This document shows positions 45,633 to 55,627 of a stretch of 64,000 nt of DNA, one piece after another. Position 1 is the stretch's first letter. Each line of letters starts with the position of its first letter. A program made the position numbers and the translations under genes. The stretch is from Arthrobacter sp. (lineage in GTDB: Bacteria; Actinomycetota; Actinomycetes; Actinomycetales; Micrococcaceae). The notes under the pieces are model-generated. The model was not told the DNA's origin and made no database searches. It saw only the letters and a program-made list of their open reading frames with translations. Where the stretch lies: NCBI GenBank assembly GCA_023264815.1, contig JAHFUZ010000003.1:1-64000 (forward strand), read 5' to 3'.

Positions 45633-47190
45633 TGTTGACGAAGGATTCCAGTTCAGCCGCGAGGCCTTCCCGGACCATGACCACCGCGCGGGTGCCGTGT
45701 TCTCCGTGATCCAGGCTGACGATCTCGGCGTCGGTCTCGTGCAGTTTGCTGATGAGGTCGCCGCGGTCGTACGGGATGAGAAGCTCCAGCTTGACGCTGG
45801 GCCGCGGAATTCCGCCACTGATCGCTTTGAGGAGTTCGGCGATCCCCTGGCCCGTGCGGGCTGACACCACCACGTGGCGCGGCTCGCGCTGCTTGAGCCT
45901 CTCCACAACAAACGGGTCTGCGGCGTCAGCCTTGTTGAGCACGATGATCTCGGGCACCTTACGGGCGTCCACCTCGCTGAACACCTTCCGGACAGCGGCG
46001 ATCTGGCCTTCGGGGTCCGGATGTGACACATCCACCACATGCAGGATCAGATCGGCGTCTGCCACTTCCTCCAGCGTGGAGCGGAACGCCTCCACCAGCT
46101 GGGTGGGCAGCGACCTGACGAATCCCACGGTATCGGCCAGTGTGTACCCGAGGCCATCGGAGGTTTCAGCTTTGCGGACCGTGGGGTCCAGGGTGGCGAA
46201 CAGGGCGTTTTCCACCAGGACACCGGCATCGGTGAGCCGGTTCAGCAGGGAGGACTTCCCGGCGTTGGTGTACCCGGCGATCGCCACGGACGGAACGGAA
46301 TTACGACGGCGGTTGGCCCGCTTCGTTTCCCGGGCCGGCTTCATCGCGGCAATCTCCCGCCGCAGTTTGGCCATGCGGGTGCGGATCCTGCGGCGGTCCA
46401 GTTCGATCTTCGTCTCACCAGGACCACGCGAACCCATACCGGCACCGGCGCCGCCCACCTGGCCGCCGGCCTGGCGGGACATCGATTCACCCCAGCCACG
46501 CAGGCGCGGCAGGAGGTACTCGAGCTGTGCCAGTTCAACCTGGGCCTTGCCTTCACGGCTCTTGGCGTGCTGCGCGAAGATATCCAGGATCAGGGCCGTG
46601 CGGTCAATGACCTTGACCTTCACGATGTCCTCCAGGCCGCGTCGCTGGGACGGCGCCAGCTCGGCATCAACCACCACAGTGTCAGCCCCGGTGGACATCA
46701 CGATTTCCTTGAGCTCAAGGGCCTTACCCGAACCGAGGAACGTGCCGGGGTCCGGCTTGGCACGGCGCTGCACCAACCCGTCCAGGACTTCCGAACCTGC
46801 CGTCTCGGCGAGTGCAGCCAGTTCGCGCAGGGAGTTCTCGGCATCCGCCAGGGTGCCATCGGACCAGAGTCCTGCCAGCACCACGCGCTCAAGGCGCAGC
46901 TGCCGGTATTCGACTTCGGTGACGTCTTCGAGTTCCGTGGACAGGCCGGCCGTGCGCCGCAGTGCCCGGCGTTCCTCCAGATCCTGCTGGTCGCCGTCGT
47001 AGCTTGAATGTTCGTCATCCAAGCGCGAAATGGCCTGGGCCCTGCCGAACACAGCCTTATCGCCGTCCGTGGCGGTGACGTTCCGGGCGGGTACGTCCTT
47101 GGCGAGAATCCGGTCGATGACAGCCTGGATTTCCTCGGGACTCATGTCCTGGGCTGCTGGATCGGACCCGGTGTTGTGCTGGCTGGTCAT
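45625..47190 (-). CDS. hflX: Ribosome-associated GTPase HflX
   Basis: 521 residues. The N-terminal HflX domain (RQLRLERVVLAGLWSDGTLADAENS, VDAELAPSQRRGLED) precedes the Gly-rich linker AGGQVGGAGAGMGSRGPGETKIELDRRRI. The GTPase domain has G1 GYTNAGKSS, G3 DTVGFVRSLP, G4 NKAD. HflX splits stalled 70S ribosomes and in mycobacteria is linked to macrolide tolerance. Start ATG 47190 (AAAGGAG close before it) is preferred because the 90 bases upstream have low GC at third positions; ATG 47280 has a better-placed AGGAGG and would add 30 residues. Confidence 0.92.
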   Translation of the reverse strand: MTSQHNTGSDPAAQDMSPEEIQAVIDRILAKDVPARNVTATDGDKAVFGRAQAISRLDDEHSSYDGDQQDLEERRALRRTAGLSTELEDVTEVEYRQLRLERVVLAGLWSDGTLADAENSLRELAALAETAGSEVLDGLVQRRAKPDPGTFLGSGKALELKEIVMSTGADTVVVDAELAPSQRRGLEDIVKVKVIDRTALILDIFAQHAKSREGKAQVELAQLEYLLPRLRGWGESMSRQAGGQVGGAGAGMGSRGPGETKIELDRRRIRTRMAKLRREIAAMKPARETKRANRRRNSVPSVAIAGYTNAGKSSLLNRLTDAGVLVENALFATLDPTVRKAETSDGLGYTLADTVGFVRSLPTQLVEAFRSTLEEVADADLILHVVDVSHPDPEGQIAAVRKVFSEVDARKVPEIIVLNKADAADPFVVERLKQREPRHVVVSARTGQGIAELLKAISGGIPRPSVKLELLIPYDRGDLISKLHETDAEIVSLDHGEHGTRAVVMVREGLAAELESFVNND

Positions 47191-47628
47191 GGTCTCCTTT
47201 GAAGATTCGGCATTTTCAGAATAGTGCTGATTGTTGCTGGGTGGTGAAGTATTCGCGCTGGGCTGACGGCTTGCGGTCATCCTGGCCTCCTGGTGGGCCC
47301 TGCGGGCGGCGAAAAGCGGTATGCAGGGCGGGGACGCATCTCAGCTGATGCCGGGGGAAGTGACGTGGCGCGGGCAATCTCAGGACCGGCCGGGGCTGAT
47401 CGATCGAGTGTTGCCCTGCGGCAGGACAGGTACGGGAGACCTCTCCTGTGGCGCACAGACGACGGGCACATGACCTGCATCGCTGTGGGGGGCACGGCTT
47501 CGGAACGGGCGGCTGGGACAGCACACACCCGTGCCGGCTACTCGAAGATCAGGAACATGCGTTCCAGCCTAGCAGAACGGGGCCCGCCGTTTCGCATTGT
47601 CCACCCCGGCCAACTAATCTGGCCAGTT
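47191..47628. other. 438-base divergent spacer between hflX and the RsmC-like gene
   Basis: No convincing gene. Several frames on both strands have biased, repetitive composition and no family similarity. It holds the hflX leader with a strong AGGAGG-ATG at 47280 in frame with hflX. Nothing like a tRNA, terminator or known riboswitch was recognised. Confidence 0.4.
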
Positions 47629-48243
47629 ATGGAGTCCGCACATTATTTCAGCGCATCGCCCGCCGGGCCGTTCACCCGCAAACCCCTCACGGTGGAACTG
47701 GCCGGCGCCACGCGTACGCTGCAGACCTCCGCGGGGATCTTCAGCCCCGACGGTATTGACAAGGGCACAGCCGTCCTGCTGGACGAGGCACCGGCGCCGT
47801 CCCCCACCGGGAATCTCCTGGACATTGGCTGCGGCTGGGGCCCGATTGCCCTGACCCTTGCACTGCGGGCGCCGCATGCACACGTCTACGCCGTGGACGT
47901 CAACGAACGCTGCATCACGCTCACCAACGAAAACGCAGCGCTGCTCGGCCTGGCCAACGTGGTGGCCAGCACCCCTGATGCCGTGGACCCGGACCTGCGC
48001 TTCGACACCATCTGGTCCAATCCGCCCATCCGGATCGGCAAGGACGAACTGCACGGCCTGCTCACGCTATGGCTGCCGCGGCTGGCTCCGGGCGGCTCGG
48101 CCTGGCTGGTGGTTCAGAAGAACCTTGGCTCCGATTCGCTTCAGCGCTGGCTGGCAGCGGAACTGGATGACTCGTTCACGGTCACGCGCGAAAGCACATC
48201 CAAATCCTTCAGGATCCTTCGCGTCAGGAAAGCATCCCACTAG
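47629..48243 (+). CDS. Class I SAM methyltransferase, RsmC/RlmG type
   Basis: 204 residues. The SAM motif is LLDIGCGWGPIALTLALR, with Asp in YAVDVNERC, and the catalytic NPP(F/I) motif is SNPPIRIGKDELHG; WLPRLAPGGSAWLVVQKNLGS continues the RsmC pattern. Such enzymes make m2G in rRNA. Only the catalytic half of RsmC is present, which is usual in actinobacteria. ATG 47629 chosen because the upstream frame is noise. Overlaps the convergent dapF by 20 bases. Confidence 0.88.
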   Translation: MESAHYFSASPAGPFTRKPLTVELAGATRTLQTSAGIFSPDGIDKGTAVLLDEAPAPSPTGNLLDIGCGWGPIALTLALRAPHAHVYAVDVNERCITLTNENAALLGLANVVASTPDAVDPDLRFDTIWSNPPIRIGKDELHGLLTLWLPRLAPGGSAWLVVQKNLGSDSLQRWLAAELDDSFTVTRESTSKSFRILRVRKASH

Positions 48244-49168
48244 CCACGATCACCGCGGGGCCGCTGAGTTCGACATGCTCGTGTCCAGCTTCGCCGGCGA
48301 AGAATTTCACACCTACCACGCCGCCCGGCACGTTGACCAGCCAGGAGTCCGGCGCTTCGGCCCCGGCCCAGTGCCGGATGGCTACTGCCGCGGCGCAGGC
48401 CCCGGTTCCGCAGGACTGGGTCTCGCCCACTCCCCGCTCGTGGACGCGCATGGTGACGGAACCTACGCCGTTGTGCACCAGCGGTTCGGCCGGAACCACG
48501 AATTCGACGTTCGTGCCGTGTACCGGCACGGGATCAACCTGCGGGGCGGTGTAGAGCCGTGTAGCTTCCAGTTCCGCCAGTTCCGCCAAGGCCACCACGG
48601 TGTGCGGGTTGCCCATGCTGACAGACAGGGCCGGGCGGGGAACTTCCAGGCCTTCAGCGGTCACGAGGGAGTCCATGGCTTTCGCGGTGGCTTCCCCCGG
48701 GAAAATGAAGGACCACGGTCCCATGTCCACGGCATAGTTCTCGCCGGTCCGGACCACTGTCTTGACGCCGCCGCGCGTCCCGATGGTGAGCGATCCGCCG
48801 TCGGGCAGGTCAACCAGTCCTTCGGTGCGCAGGAAGTGCACAAACACGCGGACACCGTTGCCGCACATTTCCGAGAGCGAACCATCGCCGTTGCGGTAGT
48901 CCATGAACCATTCGGCGTCCGGCGTGCTGCTAAGCAGCTCGCGGCCTTCGGAAAGGTAGCGTGACGGAACGGCCCTGATCAGGCCGTCCCCGCCGATCCC
49001 GCGGTGCCGGTCGCACAGGGCGGCGACCTGCGCAGCGTCGATGGTGTGCACACCGTCCGGATCGGCGATCAGCACAAAGTCATTGCCGGTGCCGTGACCC
49101 TTGGAGAAGCGGAGCCCGCCCAGCGTGCTGTAGGCGGGTTCGGTGGTCTCTGTGCGGGTTGCGTCCAT
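48224..49168 (-). CDS. dapF: Diaminopimelate epimerase
   Basis: 314 residues. Converts LL- to meso-diaminopimelate for lysine and peptidoglycan. The two catalytic cysteines are in SEMCGNGVRVFVHF and QSCGTGACAAA; KGHGTGNDFVLI opens the fold and SVSMGNPHTVVAL is central. The true start is ATG 49168 (MDATRTETTEPAY). 10 bases after miaA stops, dapF begins, so it is part of the mia-dap transcript. Confidence 0.95.
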   Translation of the reverse strand: MDATRTETTEPAYSTLGGLRFSKGHGTGNDFVLIADPDGVHTIDAAQVAALCDRHRGIGGDGLIRAVPSRYLSEGRELLSSTPDAEWFMDYRNGDGSLSEMCGNGVRVFVHFLRTEGLVDLPDGGSLTIGTRGGVKTVVRTGENYAVDMGPWSFIFPGEATAKAMDSLVTAEGLEVPRPALSVSMGNPHTVVALAELAELEATRLYTAPQVDPVPVHGTNVEFVVPAEPLVHNGVGSVTMRVHERGVGETQSCGTGACAAAVAIRHWAGAEAPDSWLVNVPGGVVGVKFFAGEAGHEHVELSGPAVIVASGMLS

Positions 49169-49178
49169 GGTCTCTAGA

Positions 49179-50075
49179 TTACCGGCTAAGCGCCACGGCC
49201 CGGGCCGCAAGGTCCGGTGCCTGCCAGTCCAGCCAGCTGATCCGGGGATCAGCCCGGAACCACGTGAGCTGCCGCCGGGCGAACTGCCGTGTGGCCACGA
49301 TGGTGTCCTCGGCTGCCTCCGCAACTGTGGCACCGCCGTCGAGCACTTTGAGGAACTGGGCATAGCCCAGTGCGCGGGGAGCAGTTTTTCCGTGGCGCAG
49401 TCCGGCAGCGTCCAGCCGGCGGACTTCCTCCAGCAGGCCCTGGTCCACCATCCTGTGGACCCGCAGGGCAAGCCGTTCACGGAGTACGTCCCGGTCCACC
49501 GCCAGACCGATCTGCACGGCCGGCTGGTAATACTCCCGCCTGGGCATAAAGGAACTGAACGGCCGGCCGGTGAGCTGGTGCACCTCGAGGGCCCTGATAA
49601 TCCGGCGGGCGTCGCTGACCCTGCCGGCGGACACAGGGTCAACAGTCCGGAGCCGCTCCTGGAGCGCCTCCTGTCCCCGGGTTTCGAGCTCGGCCTCCAG
49701 CTGCCGTCGGAGTTCCGGGTCGGTTCCCGGGAACTCCAGCACGTCCAGGGCGGCCCGCACGTAGAGACCGGAACCGCCCGCAAGGATGGCCCGCTTGCCC
49801 CGCGCATGGATGCTGTTGATGATTGCCCTGGCTTCCTCCTGGAAGTCCGAAACACTGGCTTCTTCGGTGATGGCCATGGTGTCCAGCAGGTGGTGGGGAA
49901 CGCCTTGGCGTTCGGCAGGGGTGATCTTGGCGGTGCCGATGTCCATGCCCCGGTAGAACTGCATGGCGTCGGCATTGATCACCTCACCGCCAAGCTCCAG
50001 GGCCAGGCGGACTGCCAGGTCCGACTTGCCCGAGCCGGTGGGGCCGACTACCGCGATGACCGGAGGCCGGGCCAC
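49179..50075 (-). CDS. miaA: tRNA dimethylallyltransferase
   Basis: 298 residues. Adds the dimethylallyl group to A37 of tRNAs reading U-starting codons, the step before MiaB. P-loop [11 protein letters not shown] at residues 11-21, then [20 protein letters not shown] and [19 protein letters not shown] 50075 starts 3 bases after the miaB stop. Confidence 0.95.
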   Translation of the reverse strand: MARPPVIAVVGPTGSGKSDLAVRLALELGGEVINADAMQFYRGMDIGTAKITPAERQGVPHHLLDTMAITEEASVSDFQEEARAIINSIHARGKRAILAGGSGLYVRAALDVLEFPGTDPELRRQLEAELETRGQEALQERLRTVDPVSAGRVSDARRIIRALEVHQLTGRPFSSFMPRREYYQPAVQIGLAVDRDVLRERLALRVHRMVDQGLLEEVRRLDAAGLRHGKTAPRALGYAQFLKVLDGGATVAEAAEDTIVATRQFARRQLTWFRADPRISWLDWQAPDLAARAVALSR

Positions 50076-50078
50076 CGG

Positions 50079-51626
50079 TCAGCGGCTCCGCACGGGAACG
50101 GCGGGCATGCCCAGCGAGACGCCGGTCCGGCCGGTTCCGCCGGCAGGGCCTGGCGCCGGCGCCCCGCACGAGTCCGCCTGCGACCTGTCCCAGGCGTCCC
50201 CGGCCCGGGAACGCCGCAGGCTGTAGTCCTGCGGCGCCGGGTCGGCAACGAGGTGGAAAGCCGCGGCCTCCGTAATGGTGACCGTGACAAGGTCTCCGGG
50301 ACGCGGCGCCTCGGCACCGTCCGGGACTGAGAAGTGGACCAGGCGCTGGTCCTGCGAACGGCCGGAGAGACGGTGGGTTTCCTCGGACTTCCGCCCGGAC
50401 TGGGCCGTGACCATGATCTCCACGCGGCGGCCAAGCTGCCTGGCATTCTCTTCGGCGGCAATCCGGTCCTGAAGCGCCGTGAGGCGTTCGAAGCGTTCCT
50501 GGACCACGGCCTTGGGCAGCTGGTCCGGCAGGTCCGCGGCCGGGGTGCCGGGACGCTTGGAGTACTGGAACGTGAAGGCGGTGGCGAAACGCGATTTCTC
50601 CACAACGTCGAGCGTGGCCTGGAAGTCCTCTTCGGTCTCGCCGGGGAAGCCCACAATGATGTCGGTGGAAATTGCTGCGTGCGGGATCTTCTCCCGGACC
50701 TTGTCCAGGATGCCCAGGAATTTGGTGGACCGGTAGGAGCGCTTCATGTCCTTGAGGACTTTGTCCGAACCGGACTGCAGGGGCATGTGCAGCTGCGGCA
50801 TGACGTTGGGGGTTTCGGCCATGGCGTCAATGACGTCGTCGGTGAAGGCGGCGGGGTGGGGGCTCGTGAACCGGACCCTTTCCAGGCCCTCGATCTCGCC
50901 GCAGGCACGCAGGAGCTTCGAAAACGCCTGCCGATCGCCGAATTCCACGCCGTAGGAGTTCACGTTTTGCCCAAGGAGGGTCACCTCAATGGCGCCGTCA
51001 TCCACCAGCGCCTGGATTTCGGCCAGGATGTCTCCCGGCCTGCGGTCCTTCTCCTTGCCACGGAGAGCCGGGACGATGCAGAACGTGCAGGTATTGTTGC
51101 AGCCCACCGAGATGGAAACCCATCCTGAGTAGACCGAGTCCCGCTTGGTGGGAAGCGTGGAGGGAAAGACGTCGAGGGATTCGAGGATCTCCAGTTGGGC
51201 CTCGTTGTTGTGCCGGGCCCGGTCCAGCAGCGCCGGCAGGGCGCCAACGTTGTGGGTGCCGAAGACGGCGTCCACCCACGGGGCTTTCTTGAGGATGGCT
51301 TCGCGGTCCTTCTGTGCCAGGCAGCCGCCCACGGCGATCTGCATGCCCGGGTTGGCGGCCTTCACCGGCGCCAGCATGCCGAGGTTGCCGTACAGCTTGT
51401 TGTCGGCGTTTTCGCGGACGGCGCAGGTGTTGAACACCACAACGTCGGCCTGTTCGCCGTCGGCCGGAACGTACCCGGCGTCCTCGAGCATCCCGGCCAT
51501 CCGCTCCGAATCATGGACGTTCATCTGGCAGCCAAAGGTTCGCACCTGATAGGTGCGGGGCTGCCCCGTGCCAGTGGCTGCGGAGGGGACGGTACCGGGT
51601 GCGGGGGAAGGAATGGTCAAACTCAC
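50079..51626 (-). CDS. miaB: tRNA-2-methylthio-N6-dimethylallyladenosine synthase
   Basis: 515 residues, radical SAM methylthiotransferase. N-terminal UPF0004 cluster site ([33 protein letters not shown]), radical SAM motif CNNTCTFC, and a C-terminal TRAM domain (EIMVTAQSG to [13 protein letters not shown]). It adds methylthio to the base made by MiaA. The C-terminal ~45 residues ([12 protein letters not shown] onwards) are an extra tail. GTG 51626. Confidence 0.95.
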   Translation of the reverse strand: MSLTIPSPAPGTVPSAATGTGQPRTYQVRTFGCQMNVHDSERMAGMLEDAGYVPADGEQADVVVFNTCAVRENADNKLYGNLGMLAPVKAANPGMQIAVGGCLAQKDREAILKKAPWVDAVFGTHNVGALPALLDRARHNNEAQLEILESLDVFPSTLPTKRDSVYSGWVSISVGCNNTCTFCIVPALRGKEKDRRPGDILAEIQALVDDGAIEVTLLGQNVNSYGVEFGDRQAFSKLLRACGEIEGLERVRFTSPHPAAFTDDVIDAMAETPNVMPQLHMPLQSGSDKVLKDMKRSYRSTKFLGILDKVREKIPHAAISTDIIVGFPGETEEDFQATLDVVEKSRFATAFTFQYSKRPGTPAADLPDQLPKAVVQERFERLTALQDRIAAEENARQLGRRVEIMVTAQSGRKSEETHRLSGRSQDQRLVHFSVPDGAEAPRPGDLVTVTITEAAAFHLVADPAPQDYSLRRSRAGDAWDRSQADSCGAPAPGPAGGTGRTGVSLGMPAVPVRSR

Positions 51627-51668
51627 CTGTTAAGGGTACCGGCTCGGCGGCGGCACCGCCCCGGCGGG

Positions 51669-52304
51669 CTACAGATCCGGGCTGTAGCCGCTGTGGCCCG
51701 CTTGGTGGCCGCCGTCGCGGGCGTCCAGCACCTCACCCACTACCCGGAAAGCCTGGGCGGGCTGATAGCCCTTCCGCGCGAGCATGGAGGCAAGCCGGCG
51801 GGTGATCCTGTCCCGCTCGGCCCTGTCGCTCAGGTCCAGGCCGGGCCTGAGCTTCTTTTCCACCAGGACGCGGGCGGCTGCTTCCTCGTCCGCGTCGGAA
51901 AGCTGTTCCAGCGCTGCAGCAGCCGTGTCCGCATCGATGCCCTTGTCCGAGAGTTCGCGGCGGAGCGCACCCTTGGCAAGCTTTCGCGACTGGGACCGGC
52001 TGCGCACCCACATGTCGGCGAACTCGGCGTCGTCGATGAGGCGGACCTCCTGGAACCTGTCCAGAACGGCCTCGGCCACGTCCTCGGGGATGTTCCGCTC
52101 TGCCAGCTTGCGGGACAGCTGCTGCCGGCTCTTGGCAGAGCTGGTCAGCTGCCGCAGGACGATGGCGCGGGCAACTGAGGCGGGATCAGGCTCCGGGTCC
52201 GCGGCGACTGATGACCCGGGCGCGGGCCCATCCGCCGCGAACCCCTCTCCTCCGCCGGTGTTCCTGCTGCGCCGGCGCCTCGCCCCGGTGTCCCAGTCAC
52301 CCAT
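51669..52304 (-). CDS. recX: Recombination regulator RecX
   Basis: 211 residues. Three repeats of the RecX three-helix fold: LRQLTSSAKSRQQLSRKLAERNIPEDVAEAVLDRFQEVRLIDDAEFAD, then [15 protein letters not shown] and ASMLARKGYQPAQAFRVVGEVL. It blocks RecA filament growth. The N-terminal ~45 residues are disordered. It follows recA by 45 bases on the same strand, as in other actinobacteria. Confidence 0.93.
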   Translation of the reverse strand: MGDWDTGARRRRSRNTGGGEGFAADGPAPGSSVAADPEPDPASVARAIVLRQLTSSAKSRQQLSRKLAERNIPEDVAEAVLDRFQEVRLIDDAEFADMWVRSRSQSRKLAKGALRRELSDKGIDADTAAAALEQLSDADEEAAARVLVEKKLRPGLDLSDRAERDRITRRLASMLARKGYQPAQAFRVVGEVLDARDGGHQAGHSGYSPDL

Positions 52305-52349
52305 GAATTTCCAGTGACGTCGAAAGCACGGCCGTAGACTCCTGCAACG

Positions 52350-53405
52350 TTAGAAGCCGTCAACAGCCTTCAGCTTGGGTGAATCCTTGGATTCATCCGC
52401 GGCCGGTTTGACCCCAACGCCCAGCTTTTCCTTGATGAGGCGCTCCAGTTCGGCGGCGAGCTCAGGGTTGTCGCGCAGAAAACGGCGGGAATTCTCCATG
52501 CCCTGGCCCAGCTGGTCACCGTCGTAGGTGAACCATGAACCGGACTTCTTGATGATGCCGTGCTCAACACCCATGTCGATAATGCCGCCCTCGCGGGAGA
52601 TTCCCTGGCCGTAGATGATGTCGAATTCGGCGATCTTGAAGGGCGGTGCCATCTTGTTTTTGACGATCTTGGCCTTAGTGCGGTTACCGACCGAATCCGC
52701 ACCTTCCTTGAGCGTCTGGATGCGCCGGACGTCAATGCGGATGGAGGCGTAGAACTTCAGGGCCTTACCACCGGTGGTAGTTTCCGGGGAGCCGAAGAAG
52801 ACGCCGATCTTTTCACGGAGCTGGTTGATGAAGATGGCGGTGGTCTTGGTCTGGCTCAGGCGGCCGGTGATCTTACGCAGCGCCTGGCTCATGAGGCGGG
52901 CCTGCAGGCCCACGTGGCTGTCGCCCATGTCGCCTTCGATTTCGGCGCGGGGCACCAGGGCGGCAACGGAGTCGATGACGATAACGTCGAGCGAACCGGA
53001 GCCGATCAGCATGTCCATGATTTCCAGCGCCTGCTCACCTGTATCAGGCTGGGACACCAGGAGGGCGTCCGTGTCGACGCCCAGTTTGGCGGCATATTCG
53101 GGGTCAAGGGCGTGCTCGGCGTCGATGAAGGCGGCGATTCCGCCCTGGCGCTGGGCGTTGGCGACGGCGTGCAGGGCCACAGTGGTTTTACCGGAGGATT
53201 CCGGGCCGTAGATCTCCACGACGCGGCCGCGCGGAAGGCCGCCAATTCCCAGGGCCACGTCCAGGGCGATGGAGCCGGTGGGGATGACCTCGATGGGGGC
53301 CCGCACCTCGTCCCCCAGCCGCATGACCGATCCCTTGCCGAACTGCTTGTCAATCTGGGCCAGCGCTGCTTCGAGCGCCTTCTCACGATCCGGGGCTGCC
53401 GCCAT
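52350..53405 (-). CDS. recA: Recombinase RecA
   Basis: 351 residues. Walker [10 protein letters not shown] near residue 71, Walker [27 protein letters not shown], the L2 loop [26 protein letters not shown] 53405. It forms the nucleoprotein filament that drives recombination and LexA cleavage. Upstream, an SOS box lies about 145 bases before the start, so damage raises its expression. No intein is present. Confidence 0.98.
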   Translation of the reverse strand: MAAAPDREKALEAALAQIDKQFGKGSVMRLGDEVRAPIEVIPTGSIALDVALGIGGLPRGRVVEIYGPESSGKTTVALHAVANAQRQGGIAAFIDAEHALDPEYAAKLGVDTDALLVSQPDTGEQALEIMDMLIGSGSLDVIVIDSVAALVPRAEIEGDMGDSHVGLQARLMSQALRKITGRLSQTKTTAIFINQLREKIGVFFGSPETTTGGKALKFYASIRIDVRRIQTLKEGADSVGNRTKAKIVKNKMAPPFKIAEFDIIYGQGISREGGIIDMGVEHGIIKKSGSWFTYDGDQLGQGMENSRRFLRDNPELAAELERLIKEKLGVGVKPAADESKDSPKLKAVDGF

Positions 53406-53547
53406 GGTTCACACCTCTAATTTTTTCTCGCTGTGGAGTGGCCTGAACGGCCGTTCTTGGTCATCTCTGACGCTAGTGGCACCCACCGACATTTAGGCCG
53501 GGTGTCATAGCGTATGTGGATAACCCACTACAAGAAGCATAGCTTTA

Positions 53548-53565
53548 CCCGAACAGATATTCGAA
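53548..53565. promoter_or_regulatory. LexA (SOS) box upstream of recA
   Basis: CCCGAACAGATATTCGAA, the GAAC...ATTCG half sites at standard spacing. It lies between recA and the DUF3046 gene, both on the minus strand. Confidence 0.85.
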
Positions 53566-53597
53566 CAGATCCGGCGGCGTGTCAGGCCCCCGGCACG

Positions 53598-53819
53598 TCA
53601 GTCGCGGGGCTTGACGTCCTTGCCCAGGCGCCGCTCCGGCGGAACGTCCTGCACATCACACATGGCCAGCCATACGTCCCGCGGATTCACGCCGGCCCCG
53701 AGGGCGGCGTCGGCGGTACGCCCACCGACCCCGGCCAGGACCAGGGTGCCGCTCAGGACCCTGGAGTAGCCGGCGCCAAATTCGTCGTCCATAAGTCGCC
53801 AATAGTCACTGATCCGCAC
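53598..53819 (-). CDS. DUF3046 protein
   Basis: 73 residues: RISDYWRLMDDEFGAGYSRVL, then LVLAGVGGRTADAALGAGVNPRDVWLAMCDVQDVP, the whole DUF3046 pattern. The family is a small actinobacterial protein regularly placed by recA; its function is unknown. GTG 53819 is preferred over TTG 53822. It may be cotranscribed with recA or have its own promoter next to the SOS box. Confidence 0.9.
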   Translation of the reverse strand: MRISDYWRLMDDEFGAGYSRVLSGTLVLAGVGGRTADAALGAGVNPRDVWLAMCDVQDVPPERRLGKDVKPRD

Positions 53820-53847
53820 CAATAGAGTCTCTCATGATCCCGGACCC

Positions 53848-53853
53848 TAGAAT
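53848..53853 (+). promoter_or_regulatory. Candidate -10 (TAGAAT) of the marR-like gene
   Basis: TAGAAT ends 7 bases before the ATG at 53861, so the transcript would be leaderless. No good -35 is seen. Confidence 0.4.
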
Positions 53854-53860
53854 TGTTGCC

Positions 53861-54457
53861 ATGAGCAACACGGCTGAAGGCCTCCCAACGGCAGCCTCCC
53901 AAGTAGGCCCTCCTGCCGCAGATCCCGGCGCGGACATCATGGATGATGCCCTGAACACAGTGGAACATCAGCTCAGCCTGTTTTGGCGGCGGTCCCGTTC
54001 AGTGTCCTACCAGCTCTCGCGCCAGGTCCATCCGGACATGGAGCCGGCAGCCTACGGCCTGCTCTCGGTCATCCGGCGGGAAGGGCCCATCCGCCTGACC
54101 GACCTCGCCCAGAATATCGGTGTGGGCAAGCCGTCGGTCAGCCGCCAGATCGCCTTCCTCGAAAGCATCGGCCTGGTCTTTAAGGAAGCAGACCCCCTGG
54201 ACGGGCGGGCGCAATCAATCCGCCTGACCGAAAAGGGCGAGGAAAGGATGCATCAGGTCCAGGACGCGCGGCGGCAGGACTTCCGGGAGCGGTTGGGCGA
54301 ATGGCCGGTAGCGGAACTGCAGAACCTTGCCGAATACATGGCCAAACTCAACGCAATCTTTGACCTGGACCTCTTGGCCAAGGACCCTTCCGCCCAGGGC
54401 CGCACGACGGCCCGGGACAGTGGGTCCGGCACCCAGGTGGACGGTTCCGCCTTGTAA
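53861..54457 (+). CDS. MarR family transcriptional regulator
   Basis: 198 residues. The winged HTH has YGLLSVIRREGPIRLTDLAQNIGVGKPSVSRQIAFLESIGLVFKEADPLDGRAQSIRLTEKG, the usual MarR order, flanked by N- and C-terminal dimerisation helices. Target genes are not evident; the divergent DUF3046/recA side is one possibility but nothing shows it. A strong terminator follows. Confidence 0.9.
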   Translation: MSNTAEGLPTAASQVGPPAADPGADIMDDALNTVEHQLSLFWRRSRSVSYQLSRQVHPDMEPAAYGLLSVIRREGPIRLTDLAQNIGVGKPSVSRQIAFLESIGLVFKEADPLDGRAQSIRLTEKGEERMHQVQDARRQDFRERLGEWPVAELQNLAEYMAKLNAIFDLDLLAKDPSAQGRTTARDSGSGTQVDGSAL

Positions 54458-54465
54458 CCACCCAC

Positions 54466-54500
54466 AACAAAGCCTCCGGCCACTGGCCGGAGGCTTTGTT
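54466..54500. terminator. Bidirectional terminator between the marR-like gene and clgR
   Basis: A 16-base perfect stem AACAAAGCCTCCGGCC / GGCCGGAGGCTTTGTT with a 3-base loop, T run on both strands. It ends both convergent genes. Confidence 0.92.
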
Positions 54501-54529
54501 AGTGGTGCGTGCGGGAACTCCCGGGCGTT

Positions 54530-54982
54530 CTATCGTGCGCCGGAGAGGAGACCCGAGGAAAGTTCGTTGGTGAGTTCAGCGTTCAGGTCGCGCTCAAGAT
54601 CGCGGCCGTAGCGCTGTGCGAATTCCTGGGGAACGGTGTCTGGAACGGCAACGCCCTCTGCAACAGCAACGCGGTCGCTGACTTCACGGAGCATGCTGGA
54701 CAGCGGCACGTCCAAGGCGGAGCAGATCGACGACAGGAGCTCTGACGAGGCTTCCTTTTGGCCCCGTTCCACTTCGCTGAGGTAACCCAGTGATACACGG
54801 GCACTGTGCGAAACTTCACGGAGCGTACGGCCCTGGCGCTGGCGGACATCGCGCAGGACATCACCAATTTCGTGACGAAGTACAACCATTTTGCGCTCCC
54901 TCTGTTCGCTCTTTGCCTGATCGGCGAGGCCCACATCCTTCCAGCGGACAACGCCGTTTACGGATACGGGCTGCTTTACCAT
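54530..54982 (-). CDS. clgR: HTH regulator ClgR-type
   Basis: 150 residues. The Cro/CI-type helix-turn-helix lies near 45-100 ([38 protein letters not shown]), followed by the ClgR ending [15 protein letters not shown]. ClgR activates clp protease and other stress genes in actinobacteria and is degraded by ClpP when not needed, the C-terminal residues being the degron. AGGAG lies 12 bases before the ATG. It follows cinA, as in other actinobacteria. Confidence 0.9.
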   Translation of the reverse strand: MVKQPVSVNGVVRWKDVGLADQAKSEQRERKMVVLRHEIGDVLRDVRQRQGRTLREVSHSARVSLGYLSEVERGQKEASSELLSSICSALDVPLSSMLREVSDRVAVAEGVAVPDTVPQEFAQRYGRDLERDLNAELTNELSSGLLSGAR

Positions 54983-55147
54983 CTGTATCGCCTTGCTCCT
55001 TCATAAGTCCGGTTCACCGTGGGGAACCGTGGTTGTTATTCATCCTAGGCGCCCCGGCTCTGCCAAAGCGACACAATGTAATAACTAATAGGTTCCAGGA
55101 TTTGTTCCCGGCAACTTTACGCCCGGTAGCCTCCGGAAGATAGGGCC

Positions 55148-55627
55148 TCAGGAAGGCAGGACGGCGAGCAGCCGTTCGAGGGCGGCCCCGCAGGCCTGGC
55201 CGCGGATGTCGGCCCGGTTGCCGGTGAAGGCGTATTCGAAGGCGGAGGAGCCGTCCGGTGTGGCCAGCCCGATAAAGACAGTGCCCACCGGTTTGCCGTC
55301 GTGTTCCTCCGGGCCTGCCACCCCGGTGGTGGCCACGCCGATGTCGGCCCCCAATGCGGTACGTACACCGGCCGCCATGGCCGCTGCGACATCGCCGTCC
55401 ACGGAACCGACAGCGGCGAGCAGGCTGGCCGGAACGCCCAGGACATCAACCTTGACCGAATTCTGGTAGGCCACGACCCCGCCCTGCAGCATCCCGGACG
55501 CCCCCGCCGTGTCGGCCAGGACGGCGGATACCATGCCGGCCGTCAGCGATTCGGCGGCAGCCACAGTGCGGCCGGCGTTCAGGGCCTGCCGGACAGCCTG
55601 CTCTGCGAGATGGTGAAGGTTGGTCAC
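55148..55627 (-). CDS. cinA: CinA C-terminal domain / nicotinamide-nucleotide amidase
   Basis: 159 residues, the CinA-C (PncC) domain alone: VAAAESLTAGMVSAVLADTAGASGMLQGGVVAYQNSVK, the hydrolase motif, and GVATTGVAGPEEHDGKPVGTVFIGLATPDG. It hydrolyses NMN to NaMN for NAD recycling. GTG 55627 overlaps the pgsA stop (GTGA). The long frame upstream is not coding. Confidence 0.93.
   Translation of the reverse strand: MTNLHHLAEQAVRQALNAGRTVAAAESLTAGMVSAVLADTAGASGMLQGGVVAYQNSVKVDVLGVPASLLAAVGSVDGDVAAAMAAGVRTALGADIGVATTGVAGPEEHDGKPVGTVFIGLATPDGSSAFEYAFTGNRADIRGQACGAALERLLAVLPS

Noticed and set aside
47277..47528. 83-codon minus-strand frame upstream of hflX
   Set aside because: Biased Pro/Arg/Ala composition, no start-site support and no family resemblance.
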